The position numbers were made by a program, and so were the translations under genes. Below the pieces are notes generated by a model that saw only the letters and a program-made list of their open reading frames with translations, had not been told where the DNA came from and did no database searches. A stretch of 64,000 nucleotides of DNA from Saccoglossus kowalevskii (taxonomy: Eukaryota; Hemichordata; Enteropneusta; Harrimaniidae). Within the stretch, counting starts at the first letter, position 1; every line of letters starts with the position of its first letter. Below, piece after piece: positions 26,301 through 37,800 of this stretch. The DNA lies in assembly GCF_000003605.2 (NCBI RefSeq), contig NW_003133845.1, positions 206,913 to 270,912 of the forward strand, written 5' to 3'.

Positions 26301-28247
26301 ATACTGTAAAATTTGCTTGAATCGTTTCTAAGAAACACAAACCAAACAGCCCTTTTCAAAAATAGAACTACTGTTTCTGCTTTAATATATATTTTTTGTA
26401 GACTTGCTGACTGTTATGATTCTGATAAAAAATCTTGAAAATAAATGTAAATAAATATAATGCTCTTATATGTTTTCATTACCCCCCCCCCGTGCCACCA
26501 CCACAAAAATACCTTTATTGCTAATTATATTTATAATAATTATCATTATTACTAATGTGGATAGCATCATCTGCATACACCATAACTGACTGCTTTCTGT
26601 CAGCTACAAAGACAAGTTTATCATCGCTCTCAGGCAACGAGCTTTCATATTAGTATACACAATAACTTCATTTGTCCCCGTTCGTTCCCGCGCGTGTCCG
26701 GACAGTCCCGTGCGTGTCCGCGCGTTAATTAGTACAACCCCAATATCTTGGCCATTATAAAAATTCGGGTCAATATTCTGGCCATTAAGAAAATAGTAGT
26801 CATTACAATGGCCAGAAGTGACTTTTTAAAAGGGTCTGACTAGTGAAAAACAGTGTTAAAGTGAAATGAAGAATTATTATAATAATAACTTCCACACTAA
26901 CTTAAGAGTACAAATAAATATTCAAAACGCGACGGAATTTCCGAAAGTAATCCGGGCGTTGTTTGGAGTATTTAATCTGTTTATTAGTTTTTATTCATAT
27001 TCTTTGTTGATACCAGTTCCAACTGAAATATCACTTACTTGTACCACTTGTTTATTGATTGTGTCCCCAGAACAGACGTTTTCTTTCATTCTATCAATAG
27101 TTTCTGATTGTGTAAGGAATTCCGCCATTTTGTTTGTTTGTTTGTTTGTTTATTTGAATTACCGTCCTTCAATTCTATGTAGTCCGTTTGTTCCCAATCT
27201 GTATAGTTTACCTCTTGTACCATATGATTCCACCTTTAGTATGAAATGTTAATTATATATAATTATGTTCTGTGCTCTGTTGCATAGCTTTCCACAGTAA
27301 AATAATTACTTTCTTTCTTTTTTTTCTCTGTTCTGTAGTTTTAGTGACCTTACTGCTGTACTTTCCTACGCCAGTGTCGGGGTCAATAAATATACTATAC
27401 TATTCCACCATTGTTGACATCATTTCATGCCGATTTTAAACTTTTTTTTTTTTGCACGGCATTCCTCATTGTACTTCTCTTTTGTCGCCTCGATCCATAG
27501 TGGCAGCCCAACTGTCGATGTCTTGAATTTCTCCTTGGTTGGTACTGCTGCATTGATTTTATAGTCAAACATGTAGTCAATGTCACGGTGTACTTCGTAT
27601 CTGCCCGTACTAGGTCCGCCATTGTTGTATTGTTTACTGGTGCACTTTGTACGCCCATGGACGTCATAACAAAATCACTATTCACCTCGTTGGCTATCAC
27701 ACTTCTCCTGCATTCTGCCATCGTTCACTGATTACTATATATATATAACTCTCAATGCTTATATAAAAAAATGACTTGTATGCAAGTATAAACTTCTAAA
27801 ATGCCAGTTATACGTAGAACTGTGTAAACTAAGTGTTTACTGTGGGCTACTGTCACTGTAGTTTTATATACACATGCGGTAATCTCGTACTGATAATCTA
27901 TGACAGAACTCTTTGATATACGGTAATTTAATTCTCTATTAACCTGGTGGTCGTTTACCCAGTTGTCAGTTGAACACCAGGGTTGAACCCGGTATAATCC
28001 TAAATTTACCTTTCCCCCTCCATCCTTTCAGGTACCTGGTACATTCTCTACGAGCGCGAGCGTGTAGTCGTTTCCTTCTTTGATTCATCGCCAGAGTCAA
28101 ACATCTATCTATTTTTAATACTCGTAACATGCAGATGAGCGAACGATACTGTCTATCGATATTTGATGCATCAAATAAAATACTTACCACTGTGAGAACT
28201 CCTTTTTCAAGAAAAACTGCTACATTATCGTTAGTGTTTAAAGCCAT
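17675..28247 (-). CDS. SORD: Sorbitol dehydrogenase, 9 exons
   Basis: Oxidises sorbitol to fructose with NAD+ in the cytosol (polyol pathway; zinc-dependent medium-chain dehydrogenase). Exons, 5' to 3': 28247-28188, 23262-23229, 23009-22845, 21338-21179, 19803-19685, 18937-18872, 18748-18573, 18265-18144, 17837-17675. All junctions are GT-AG and phases agree throughout; total 1065 nt, 354 residues, against 357 in human. Seen: start MALNTNDNVAVFLEKG; catalytic-zinc ligands Cys43 (VGICGTDVH), His68 and Glu69 (LGHE), and Glu154 region (EEGAMLETLAVG); Rossmann loop GGAGSIG about 177-183, then VVTDID whose Asp favours NAD; C-terminal VKPLVTHKFPLAKSLDAFEA. Odd: it keeps the four-cysteine structural-zinc lobe CRTCDYCKRGRYNLC (Cys98, 101, 104, 112) that human SORD lacks. 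Start chosen because exon 1 is a 60-nt phase-0 exon with donor GTAAGT. Confidence 0.95.
18964..18990. repeat. (TTG)n microsatellite
   Basis: About nine TTG units in intron 5 of the sorbitol dehydrogenase gene. Confidence 0.9.
19088..19361. mobile_element. MITE with AGGCCAAAAAA ends, 274 bp
   Basis: Left end AGGCCAAAAAAG then ATGTTGCCCTCA; right end reverse-complemented AGGCCAAAAAAAATTG then CGTTGCCCTCA, so about 28 bp of inverted repeat. A shorter relative in the opposite orientation starts at 36833. Sits in intron 5 of sorbitol dehydrogenase. Confidence 0.75.
19498..19605. repeat. GTGGT-rich degenerate tandem repeat
   Basis: Irregular 5-bp GTGGT/GTGTT units in intron 5, about 80 bases from exon 5 of sorbitol dehydrogenase. 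It extends a false reading frame out of that exon. Confidence 0.7.
20160..20870 (+). mobile_element. Decayed LINE, reverse-transcriptase fragment
   Basis: On the plus strand, in intron 4 of sorbitol dehydrogenase. Recognisable pieces: IGVRQGCMVSPDLFSLFI at about 20195-20250 (RT motif before the catalytic box), VDDVVIFAESTENLQRL at about 20334-20384 (the ADD catalytic box with Ala replaced by Val), ATLRLVEQANIAIAGRN at about 20530-20580, and a Trp/Cys-rich RKWCRKLLGLPP at about 20711-20745. The pieces sit in different frames with stops between them, so it is an old 5'-truncated copy. Order and motifs fit an L1/RTE/I-type non-LTR element; clade not decided. Confidence 0.75.
21644..22538. mobile_element. 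895-bp inverted-repeat element
   Basis: Ends GTGGCTCACAACATGGCATT and, reverse-complemented, GTGGCTCACAACATTGCATT, continuing TTATAAAA: 28 bp with one mismatch. The interior near each end is built of TTTTACAATTCATTT-like subrepeats (foldback style), and a GC-rich block at about 22065-22170 looks like a later insertion. No transposase. Lies in intron 3 of sorbitol dehydrogenase. Confidence 0.75.
22661..22824. mobile_element. TTAA-ended MITE, 164 bp
   Basis: Left TTAAAGCGGGAGGGATGTCA then CCTACGCACGCG; right end reverse-complemented TTAAAGCGGGGGAGTCGTCA then CCTGCGCATGC: about 30 bp inverted repeat with TTAA at both edges. Its right half recurs at 57278-57372. It ends 12 bases from the GTGCGT donor of sorbitol dehydrogenase exon 3. 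Confidence 0.8.
23284..23338. repeat. (AAT)n microsatellite
   Basis: About 18 AAT units, one interrupted, in intron 1 of sorbitol dehydrogenase. On the transcribed strand it lies just upstream of the acceptor of the 34-nt second exon. Confidence 0.95.
23851..24234 (-). CDS. P2X7-type intracellular cysteine-domain fragment
   Basis: A 127-codon open frame inside intron 1 of sorbitol dehydrogenase, same strand. An acidic Ser/Asp-rich start (CKLSEDSDQYSVSVSD) is followed by STWCSCDNS, then GERLCCRRTECMDEK and LYELKIAYSSI. This order matches the first half of the Zn-binding 'ballast' domain of the mammalian P2X7 receptor tail (WCxC...LCC...CIT...ELF...), also known from many stand-alone invertebrate proteins. 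The second half of that domain (Trp/Arg-rich, then Cys-Arg-W) is not found in this frame or within the intron, so this is either exon 1 of a nested gene with later exons I cannot see or a remnant. A possible donor CTT|GTAAAT follows the domain. No P2X channel segment is present. Confidence 0.5.
   Translation of the reverse strand: MPCAYDRGGTVGCKLSEDSDQYSVSVSDVNDAPCSDDIFISNYEEVSEQSTWCSCDNSPIDLPVQPGERLCCRRTECMDEKFSNTTLYELKIAYSSIKTLNASSSARGHVYTLVNKITVHLYMIEGL
24905..25315. repeat. Direct repeat, copy A (about 400 bp)
   Basis: Begins GACCGTGTATACGCATCGG and ends near CAGCAGCTGTAAAGATG. Copy B is at 25712-26098 in the same orientation, about 95% alike by eye apart from small indels. In intron 1 of sorbitol dehydrogenase. 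Either a segmental duplication or two inserts of one element. Confidence 0.8.
25712..26098. repeat. Direct repeat, copy B
   Basis: Second copy of the segment at 24905-25315. Shares GGCCCAACTATCGGAG, CGAAATCACGCCCTCAAT, and GACATCAATACTAGTGTTTC with copy A. No coding signal; the open frames across it differ between copies. Confidence 0.8.
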
Positions 28248-28801
28248 TGTTCGTCCGGGTATGGTAGCTTTACGATGTGTGGCAAGTTGCGCACCGAGGA
28301 AGAACATCGAATCGCTATCACCTCTTCCACGGCGAACACGAGAGGGATACTATTAGAACGTGCGGTATGAGTCGGGCTTGATTGGTGACCAACTACATAC
28401 ATTCAGGGTACGTTTGTTTGTATGTATTGGTGGGTGGGTGGGTGCGTGTGTAGGTGTAAGCAAATCGCAACAAAAATATCACAGCGAATTTTAATAAAAT
28501 TTGGGGCATAGATACCCTGAAGTAACGTGCATATTTGGTAGCAAATTTACATATTCAATTTCTCATAAACTTCTGAGTGGGTTTTTATTTGGGAGAAATA
28601 TTCGTGTCCATGCTTATTACGTAGCTAATCTTTTTTTAATATTTGCAAAATAATCAGGTTATTATCAAACTCCCTTCAAATTCCCTCTCACGCGTGTGTT
28701 CGCGCAAGCGCACAATGAAAGCGAGGCAAGGAATTCCCCAGCTGCACTCGGGTCAGGTCAGAAACTGTTTTGCTCGATAATTCGTGACAAGATAAATTAT
28801 T
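28248..28801. promoter_or_regulatory. Shared promoter region between SORD and CLN6
   Basis: The start codons of the minus-strand sorbitol dehydrogenase (28247) and plus-strand CLN6 (28802) are 554 bp apart and point away from each other. Seen: inverted CCAAT box GATTGGTGAC near 28380, an NRF1-like GCGCAAGCGC at 28702-28711 within a locally CpG-rich stretch, and no obvious TATA box next to either start. That both transcripts begin here is inference; an NRF1-like site would suit metabolic and housekeeping genes. Confidence 0.6.
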
Positions 28802-31800
28802 ATGATGCCAGTACAGACACGCCACCCGAAGTCAGGAAAGCAGATTGACTCGAAAATCAAAAATGTAAATACGACCGAAACCACCGATTTTGATTCAGCG
28901 AGTAGGTATGTAAAATTCAGTGATATCTCTGGATTACCGCGATGTTCTCAGCACGTGTGTTAACATTGGGGGACGGTCGATTCGTCCCAAATCACATTCG
29001 TCCCAAGTCGATTCGTCCCACAAGTCGATTCGTCCCAAGTCGGTTCGTTCCACAAGTTAATTCGTCCCAACGTCTATTCGTCCCACAAGTTAATTCGTCC
29101 CAAAGTCGATCCGTCCCAAAGTCGATCCGTCCCGCAAGTCGATTTTTCAGATTTGAGGTGATCCGAACAACAAACTGTTCACGTAATTGTTCGTTACGCC
29201 ATTTTGATTTTGTCGACGTTGGGTTATACCATAATACAATATACAAATAAGTATGGTGGTGCTGGGACGAATCGACTTGTGGCACGAATGTGAATTGGGA
29301 CGAATCGACTTGTGGGACGAATGTGAATTGGGACGACTCGACTTGTGGGACGAATGTGAATTGGGACGAATCGACTTGTGGGACAAATGTGAATTGGGAT
29401 GAATCGACTTGTGGGACGAATGTGAATTGGGAGGAATCGACTTGTGGGACGAATGTGAATTGGGACGAATTGACTTGTGGGACGAATGTGAATTGGGACG
29501 AATTGACTGTGAATCGGGAACATTGATATGAGGCCATCGACACAAAAAAGTGAATACGTAATAATATTGCGTGGTATGATAGCCCAAACTTATTTCTTGT
29601 CGAACTTTAACCCGCTCAACTATTGGTCGACCGAGCTGTTTTATTGATATAAATTGTCAAATCAACGAAAAACATAACAAATACGACGCCAGCAGGCATT
29701 GTTTTTCAAGTCAATTGCGCATAATGCACGATTAACAGTTATTTGTTTAAATATAATTATGTTTGTTAGTTTTGTGCGTGTGTTTTTTTTCAACAAAATA
29801 AAATATGGTGTATAAACGGCGAAAGAAAACCCTTGCAAGTGGCATATCTTGTTTATACACTCGCATAACTAGAGACTGTATGAATGTCTAATGTCAATGT
29901 TTTTTAGTCTCCGTTCGTTAGCAGTCTGAAAACGAGGACTTGTGTTTTGTCCTCTGTGCGTCATGTGTGTCTGCGTGCGTGCTTGTATGTGTGCGTCAAA
30001 CTTAACGAATACATCATACATGATATTATACATGTGCACATCAATTTGTTTCACAATCTGATTCAAGATGACCATATGGCGGCCATTTCTTTGCTAAAAA
30101 TCATCAAAATCATATTGCTGACGTTTTTATATTTCAGCTATATTACTATAAACAAAACAATATATCTTAAATTCGATAACTAACAGGGACTGTGCCGTGC
30201 CAAGCATGGTTTGTTTAATAATGTTTTGGCTGTAATTGCAATTTTGAACGCAATGAATAATGTAATGAAATAATTCATAGTTAATAATTCATTATATCCA
30301 TTAGTTGTGATAGTCTTATATAATTAGTCACATACATATAACTGATTAGTATAGGCACGGTGAGTGATTATTCCTCATAGTGATAATTTCACCAACTAAA
30401 TTCATCTTTTTAAATTCTTTGTGTTTGATGGTCATACAGTTCTTGTAAAAACAAGATGTAAATTACATGTCTACTTATATATTCTCAAATTTGTGACTGT
30501 CTTCTGTTCTGGTGAATACACCACATGTAAGTTGCATGCCAATTCCCTATCCCTAATTAAGTACATGGTCTCCAATTGAATAGTTTCAGCTATATTCAAT
30601 TAAAGTTGGTACGCTACGCTACAGTCCTCCAACCAAAACAATAACCTATATCAACTCCCTGTGTAGCCATGCTGAAAGATCTGCCATCTTTAATGACTTT
30701 CTTGGAATTACACAATTCACTGAATAATTAATACTGGTCCACTGAATGTGTCATAACATCAGTGGCCATAGTTTACACATTACAGCAGTCTGCAGAACAC
30801 ACATCTGGACAATGACAAACCTGAGTTGGGGAGACTGTGGCTTACAGCATAACTTAACATTTAGCTTTTTTTAAACTGGCTTTAAACTAGCTTAACTTGC
30901 TTTCAAACTGCCATATATCTAAACTGCTCAGAGTGACATGGTTTAATACGACAAAAATTTATTTTAAAAATAAGATAAGATAAGCACCATCATTTTTTGT
31001 GCAATTTTTTTCATTATTTTATGTCTTTTTATAGTTTCCGTTCTGATGTAATCTGAAAACAGTGACAGAATTTCTGCAATTCCAAAACTGCAGGCTTAAA
31101 TTTCATTCAAATTTATATGTTTATTGAACACAATGGGTTCGTGATGCACATAGTTTTTTTTTCAGATCAGATTGAAAATGGTGGCCATTTTGTTTTTTCT
31201 GAATGTTGTTTTTGGAGCTACATTGTTAACACTGACTGGATTGATCATGTTCACATACAATATGTAATACATTTGCACATGCATCTGTTTCAGAATCTGA
31301 TTTAAAATGGTTGATTGTTATTTTTATACTGGAAATGCATTATGGATGTCATATGAAGGAATTGCACAGATAAATAAATCATGTCTGTCACATGAGTGTA
31401 AATAATTATTTGGGCGCTAATATTGCCAGTCACTAAAAACTGGATGGAATGTGTTTTATGCACAGTAGCTGGTTCCCATAAATGATAGGCCATGGGCTGT
31501 CACCTTGTAATTACATTACACGTCTGAATGTTCTAAGTGACATATTGTAAATATTCGTTTATCATTTTCAGCCCAGTGTCTGGAACTAGCCCCAGTTCAA
31601 GTGACGAAAGCAAGTCAGAGATAGAAATTAAGAAAGAAAAGAAAAAAAAGTCTAGTAAACGATCAGTTCTTCCAGCAGGAATATTTCACATTGAGCTGTG
31701 GGTGACTTTAACAGTTGTATTTATAGTGCTGGACATTGGTAAACATGTTGTCAGGGTAAGTATGCAGACGAAAACATTATTATCAAATCAAAGTGGTAAT

Positions 31801-34800
31801 ATACTCAACACTTAGTTTATATCAGTGAACATTTACAGTTTTGCGACCTGTAAAATTTGCAATTTCAGAATTTTGGTGTCATTTCCTGGAACCCAATTTT
31901 CGGGGTGGATATCCAGGCATTTTCACCACCTGGCAACCATCATGATGAAAACAAAGGCCGAAAACTCTCAGTACTTTGGGTGGCTGTTGAGACTCTACTA
32001 AACAGTGTAACATGCATGTCCAACATATATGAATTTGGATGTTCAGTATTACTGCAAAGTTGAGTGTGTGGTGTTTTTTCAAATTTAGATATTTTCACCG
32101 ACTCTTCGACCAGCGTTCCACAGCAGCTTGCACAGAGCCCATAGAAATACATGGTACAGTGGTGCGCGTCTTAGTAGGGAACGTCTTTTGACGTAGCTCC
32201 GCTCCGAGGATATCATGAAAAAACAGACGATTTCGGGGGACCCAGCTCTTTCACACTTCTTATGTCAAATTTATTCACAAAATAAACTTTTTTAATGTTT
32301 TGCAAATTTGTAGGTAATGTGAAACTGTGTCCATTTTGTCCAAAATAAACAATGATAAATGTTATACATAAAAGTGTTACAAGATGTTGCAATATTTTAG
32401 CGAGAAAAACGATCCTATTTCTTTTTTTTTTATTGACTGAAATTTTGTATCTCACCAACTAAAATTTTTTTTTTTTTTTTTATACAGATAGTTTGGTACA
32501 ATATACTTGTATATTATAACACAAAACTATGTACCGGATTCTGCCGTATATTCGCCCATCACAAAAAATCAAATGGGGATCAAATTTTCACAAAATTATC
32601 ATCAAATATTTTTAGGGGGCTTATATTTCTTTGAAAAATCCACCTACGTCGATTTTCAACACCGGCAGTTGGACCACCCAAACTGAAAGACACTATTGCA
32701 GAAGTTAATCTAAAATTGTATACATTTTTTCTAGCTGAATTAAAAAGTAGATGCCGCATCTTTCTCTTTTGTTTCATTTTATTAGTAACAAAAGTATATT
32801 CTAAAACTAAAAGAAGTTTCAAATAACAACGAACACAACTGCATTCCTTAGTAGCAAATGATCGTGGTAGCTTAATCCGGTCAGGCTGCGTTTCACAATT
32901 GTTTATTATTACCTAGTAATGATTATAATAACGTACAAAAAATTCATTGAATTGTTATGAAATGCAAATAGATTTCAACTTATTTCATCGTAAGTGAATG
33001 ATTCTGATCGTATTTTCAACACTCGATGCTGTAGTAATGAATATCTGCCATGTTTCGACCTGACAAGTCAAATCGATATAATTAACCAATGAAAACGATG
33101 GATGATGCCAACGTGTTCAAATTACCATATAGCTCATTTAAATATGTTAATGTTATTAAACGCAATGTGAAAGAGATTTACTGATGTTGTAGTACCTACG
33201 ATCTTTTGGCTTGGATTTTGATGGGAAAGCGGCATGATTTGTTTTTAAATAAAAAAATTAGTTGTTTTCAAAAGATAAACTGAGCATTTGAAGAATAATT
33301 TAACATTGTTTACAGCGATAACAGCTCATCGTCGAAACAAAGCTAACCAATTCACGCTAGTCACAATAAACATCAATACCCTTGAATAGGCGTCAATGAC
33401 TACGGCGAAACTTTTAGGCATCAGAAAAGATTAAAATAACACCTTAAAAACTGCCAAAAAATCGCCCTGGGCGGTTTTTAGGTCCCATTTTATTTTTTTA
33501 CAAACCCAAACTGCTGTTTAATGGCCCTGGGCGAATTTACAGCAGAATCCGGTATATTGATTATTTTGTCAAATTGGCCAATCACATTATATGTTTTAAT
33601 ATTGACACAGACCAATTTTGGTAGTACAGTAGAGGTTGATTAAATAAAATCTTCACTGTTACAAGAACATAAACATGTATGGTGGCTCAAGTTTCTTTGT
33701 TTTGCTGAATTCAAGAACCTTATATTCTGCAATAATTTTATGACAGCATATCTTCTCAAAGAAATTGTATGTTAAAGCATTGTTGAGTTATATTGACATG
33801 TACAATGGAGCCAATCATGCAATATTGTCTTCTCACAGGAGTATCAGCTAGTCCATGTATGTTTCAATTTTTTATAAAGTTGTTTAGATGATAAGTTTAC
33901 ATTTATTAATTACAGGTAGTGTAAAATACCTTTGCCATATTTGGACATTGCATTACATCATTGCCCATATTTGGACATTAGATACATCACTGCCCATATT
34001 TGGACATTATATTACATCACTGCCCATATTTGGACATTGGATTACATCACTGCCCATATTTGGACATTGGATTACATCACTGCCCATATTTGGACATTAG
34101 ATTACATCATTGCCCATGTTTGGACATTGGATTACATCATAAATTGCTAAGCTAAATCAGATATGACAAATCACCGCTATCAGAACTATAGCTTTTATAG
34201 ACATTAAAGTTTTATATTATCATGCGATAATGTAAACCTCTATTCGCAAGTACCAGTAAATTCATTTTAACAAAAAGCTCCAAAATTTAATTAATTTTTT
34301 TTACATCTGATGGTTGTGATTTGTAACAACAATAATGAATTCCTCAGTGTCATATTGGATTCAGAGACATATTGGATTCAGGGCCATATTGGATTCAGGT
34401 ACATATTGGATTCAGGGCCATATTGGATTCAGAGACATATTGGATTCAGAGACATATTGGATTCAGGGCCATATTGGATTCAGGGCCATATTGGATTCAG
34501 GGCCATATTGGATTCAGGGCCATATTGGATTCAGGGCCATATTGGATTCAGGGCCGTATTGGATTCAGAGACGTATTGGTTTCNNNNNNNNNNNNNNNNN
34601 NNNNNNNNNNNNNNNNNNNNNNNNNNNNNNNNNTCGGATTCAGAGACATATAGATTCGAAACATATTGGATCAGAGACATTTAATTAAATTTTCTTACAT
34701 CTGATGGTCGTGATTCATAACAACAATAATGAATTCTTCAGTGTCATATTGGAATTAGACACATATTGGATTCAGAGACATATTGGATTCAGAGACGTAT

Positions 34801-37800
34801 TAGATTCAGAGACGTATTAGATTCAGAGACGTATTAGATTCAGAGTCATATTGGATTCAGAGTCATATTGGATTCAGAGTCATATTGGATTCAGAGTCAT
34901 ATTGGATTCAGAGTCATATTGGATTCAGAGACATATTGGATTCAGAGTCGTATTGGATTCAGAGTCGTATTGGATTCAGAGTCGTATTGGATTAAGAGTC
35001 GTATTGGATTAAGAGTCGTATTGGATTTCAGAGTCGTATTGGATTCAGAGACGTATTGGATTCAGAGACATATTGGATTCAGAGACATATTGGATTCAGA
35101 GACATATTGGATTCAGAGACATATTGGATTCAGAGACATATTGGATTCAGAGACATATTGGATTTAGAGACATATTCGATTCAGAGTCATATTGGATTCA
35201 GAGTCATATTGGATTCAGAGTCATATTAGATTCAGAGACATATTGGATTCTAGATGTGATAATGTGTTTCTAAACACGATAACTTGCTCTGCCTCGCTAA
35301 TTATCTTGCCATAGAGCATTCTACAATATGGCCCTAAATCTCTAACAAAATAAATTCAATTATATTCCAGGTCTTTTTTTTTTTAGTCCCTGTTCCAACG
35401 CAGTCCGAAAACAGGGACTTATGTTTTGACCTCCGTGCGTCCATGTGTCCATGCTTCTGTGCGTCTGGACTTGTATCTTAGAAATGCCTCGACCAATCAC
35501 AATCAAACTTCACACATACATCATACATAATATTATACATGTGCACATCAATTTGTTTCACGATCTGTCGAATGGCAGCCATTTTTGTACTGAAAATCAT
35601 CAAAATTAAGCATTTCTTGGCTGTTTACAGATGGATTTTGTTCAAACTTGGTATATACTTGGGCATTATAGGACCTTGATGCACATCATTTGGTTTTTCA
35701 GATAAGCCGACTGGTCGTCATTTTGTTTTAATGAATGTGGTTCTATTAGTGCCATATCTCTGACTTGCTTTGACTGATTATGTTCAAATTTTAAATATTC
35801 ATTATACATTATGTCATGGATATACAGTTATACAGATGTGCATACATGTACATCCTATGGTATTGTTGCCATAGCTACTGAAGATGATGTCTATTTCTGT
35901 TAAGCCTCTTTCAACTATTTATAAATATGCCATTTAAACAGCATTAGCTCAGTGGATCTTAACAAATTGGGGATTATAAGATACTGCATTTTATTCTGAA
36001 TTTATTTGTAACTACCTATGTAACATGTATCATATGAAATTATCACTACAGATTTTAAATCATTAACATAAAACTAATTATGTAAAATCCACCTGTGTTC
36101 TGAATTGCACAAATGTACTTGTAATAATTTTTAGGATATAACATGGTGGTTCATATTTTCAGTCCTCAAAATGTAAATATGTATGTAACATTGTTTTCTC
36201 CACCAGACTTTCTCGGCTAAATTTATTCTGCACTTTTTTCTTATATTTTCAATATTTCTGGAAATTTGAATCAATTTTAAATTTTTACTCAACACATTTG
36301 GCTTTTTTTTGTACCAATCTTCGGAAGGAAAATGCAGACTATAAACAGGACTATTTTGTGAATTTGTGATGAAAAGAGGGAACTGGTGGTGAAAAAGTTA
36401 ATATCAATTATTTGCCCAGAGAAGTTTACTTGTGTGGTGGTGTTAGTACATACAGAGTGTTTAGAGATCAATAAATTGAGCAAGTGGTTTAGTAATCTAA
36501 ACCCGAATCCAGTGTGGTTGAGCACAGTGTAAGTTGTATTATTACAATTAAATATGGTCAATTGACAGCCATTTTTATTCATCTCAATCAAGACAGGACA
36601 TTTCAAACTTTCAAGTAAATGTTAAGCTACTTACAAGATTGTGCCTGATTGGCTGCCCAACCATAACACCTAATTGTCTGACCAATCAGAGAGCAGCTTA
36701 TATGTTTATAGGTTTTATTTGACATATCAAATCCGGCCTAAAACTTTCTATGATGAACATAATAATTTGATGTAGATGGGGTGATCACCAAACATGCTAG
36801 TTAACAGATTCAACTCATGGCCATTATATCTCAGGCCAAAAAAAAAATTGTTTTGTTTCCCTCAGCGGCCGACCGAAAATTATGGAATATCGGGTCACGT
36901 TTTTTCCCCCATATACCTCGGCTAATTTATCCTTAGTTTTCATGAGTTTAAAAAAAAAAAAAAAAAAAATCCGACCGACCTAATTTTTTCAATTTTTTTC
37001 CCTCATTTACTATGTCAAATGATATCATAATCATAATTTTACAATTAATCTTTTGATATCACTGTACACATTTTAGTGACTTTGAAGTATAAGAAATAGA
37101 ATGTATTATGCATGTTGTATAACATTTTACTTCTTGATTGAAAATTAAAAAAAAATGTTCTTCATGAACAATTTTATTTTTATCATCTGGTCTCACTATG
37201 ATTTTCTTTCCCCTACAGATATACTTTCCTTCAGATTGGCTGCCATTTGGCAAGATTCATACTGCGGATTTTATGCAGATATCCTACTGCATAACTGTAC
37301 CATTCTGTCTTTTAAAGGTTAGTATCTTAAGGAGTCAAATCCCAGCATAGACAGAAATATTCACCAGCTTAGAGGATCCAGTCCTCACTCCATTTTCTCT
37401 TGCTAGTTTCTAAAAAGAGTCTGTCAATTTTATGATCACATTCTAGCTTGCTCATGAGATTCTGCTCAGAATCTAGCAACAATCTGTGTATTTTCTCATT
37501 AGATTCTTACTGTCAGTATTAAAAAATAATTTCTGTTCAGAATCTCACTGTAGCCAATATGTCCTTGAAACACATTACAAAATAGTGGATGAGGTTTATA
37601 AGCTTTTAAATCTGCTCCATGAGGAATTGCTAAATCCAGCTTCCAAACCCATGGATTATCCTAATATAGGTGATGGAATAGCAGTTAAAGCACGTGATAA
37701 CAGTATGTGCTAAAAGTTAAGTGAATTTGTTCACAAAATATCTTGCATAAAAGCATTAGGCAATCAAATAAAAATCACTTTGTACTTACATCTATTGGAT

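Noticed and set aside
27425-27721. 98-codon minus-strand frame beginning MAECRRSVIANEV
   Set aside because: Two frames here both look weakly protein-like, and the stretch adjoins what resembles a retroelement tail; I cannot tie it to a family or splice sites.
28992-29587. Overlapping long frames (SSQFTFVPQVD and HSSHKSIRPNS types) on the minus strand
   Set aside because: Multiple frames of the same inverted minisatellite; no start context, splice logic or non-repeat sequence supports a protein.
15653-35250. Regular short repeats considered as CRISPR arrays
   Set aside because: Units are directly tandem without unique spacers, and the genome is eukaryotic.
33888-35273. Plus-strand frames with HIWTLDYITA and WIQRHIGFRDILDS repeats
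   Set aside because: Satellite translations inside CLN6 intron 2; they run into the assembly gap.
37486-37713. 75-codon frame in CLN6 intron 3 that looks mildly coding
   Set aside because: It is not flanked by usable splice sites in phase with CLN6, and CLN6 aligns without it.
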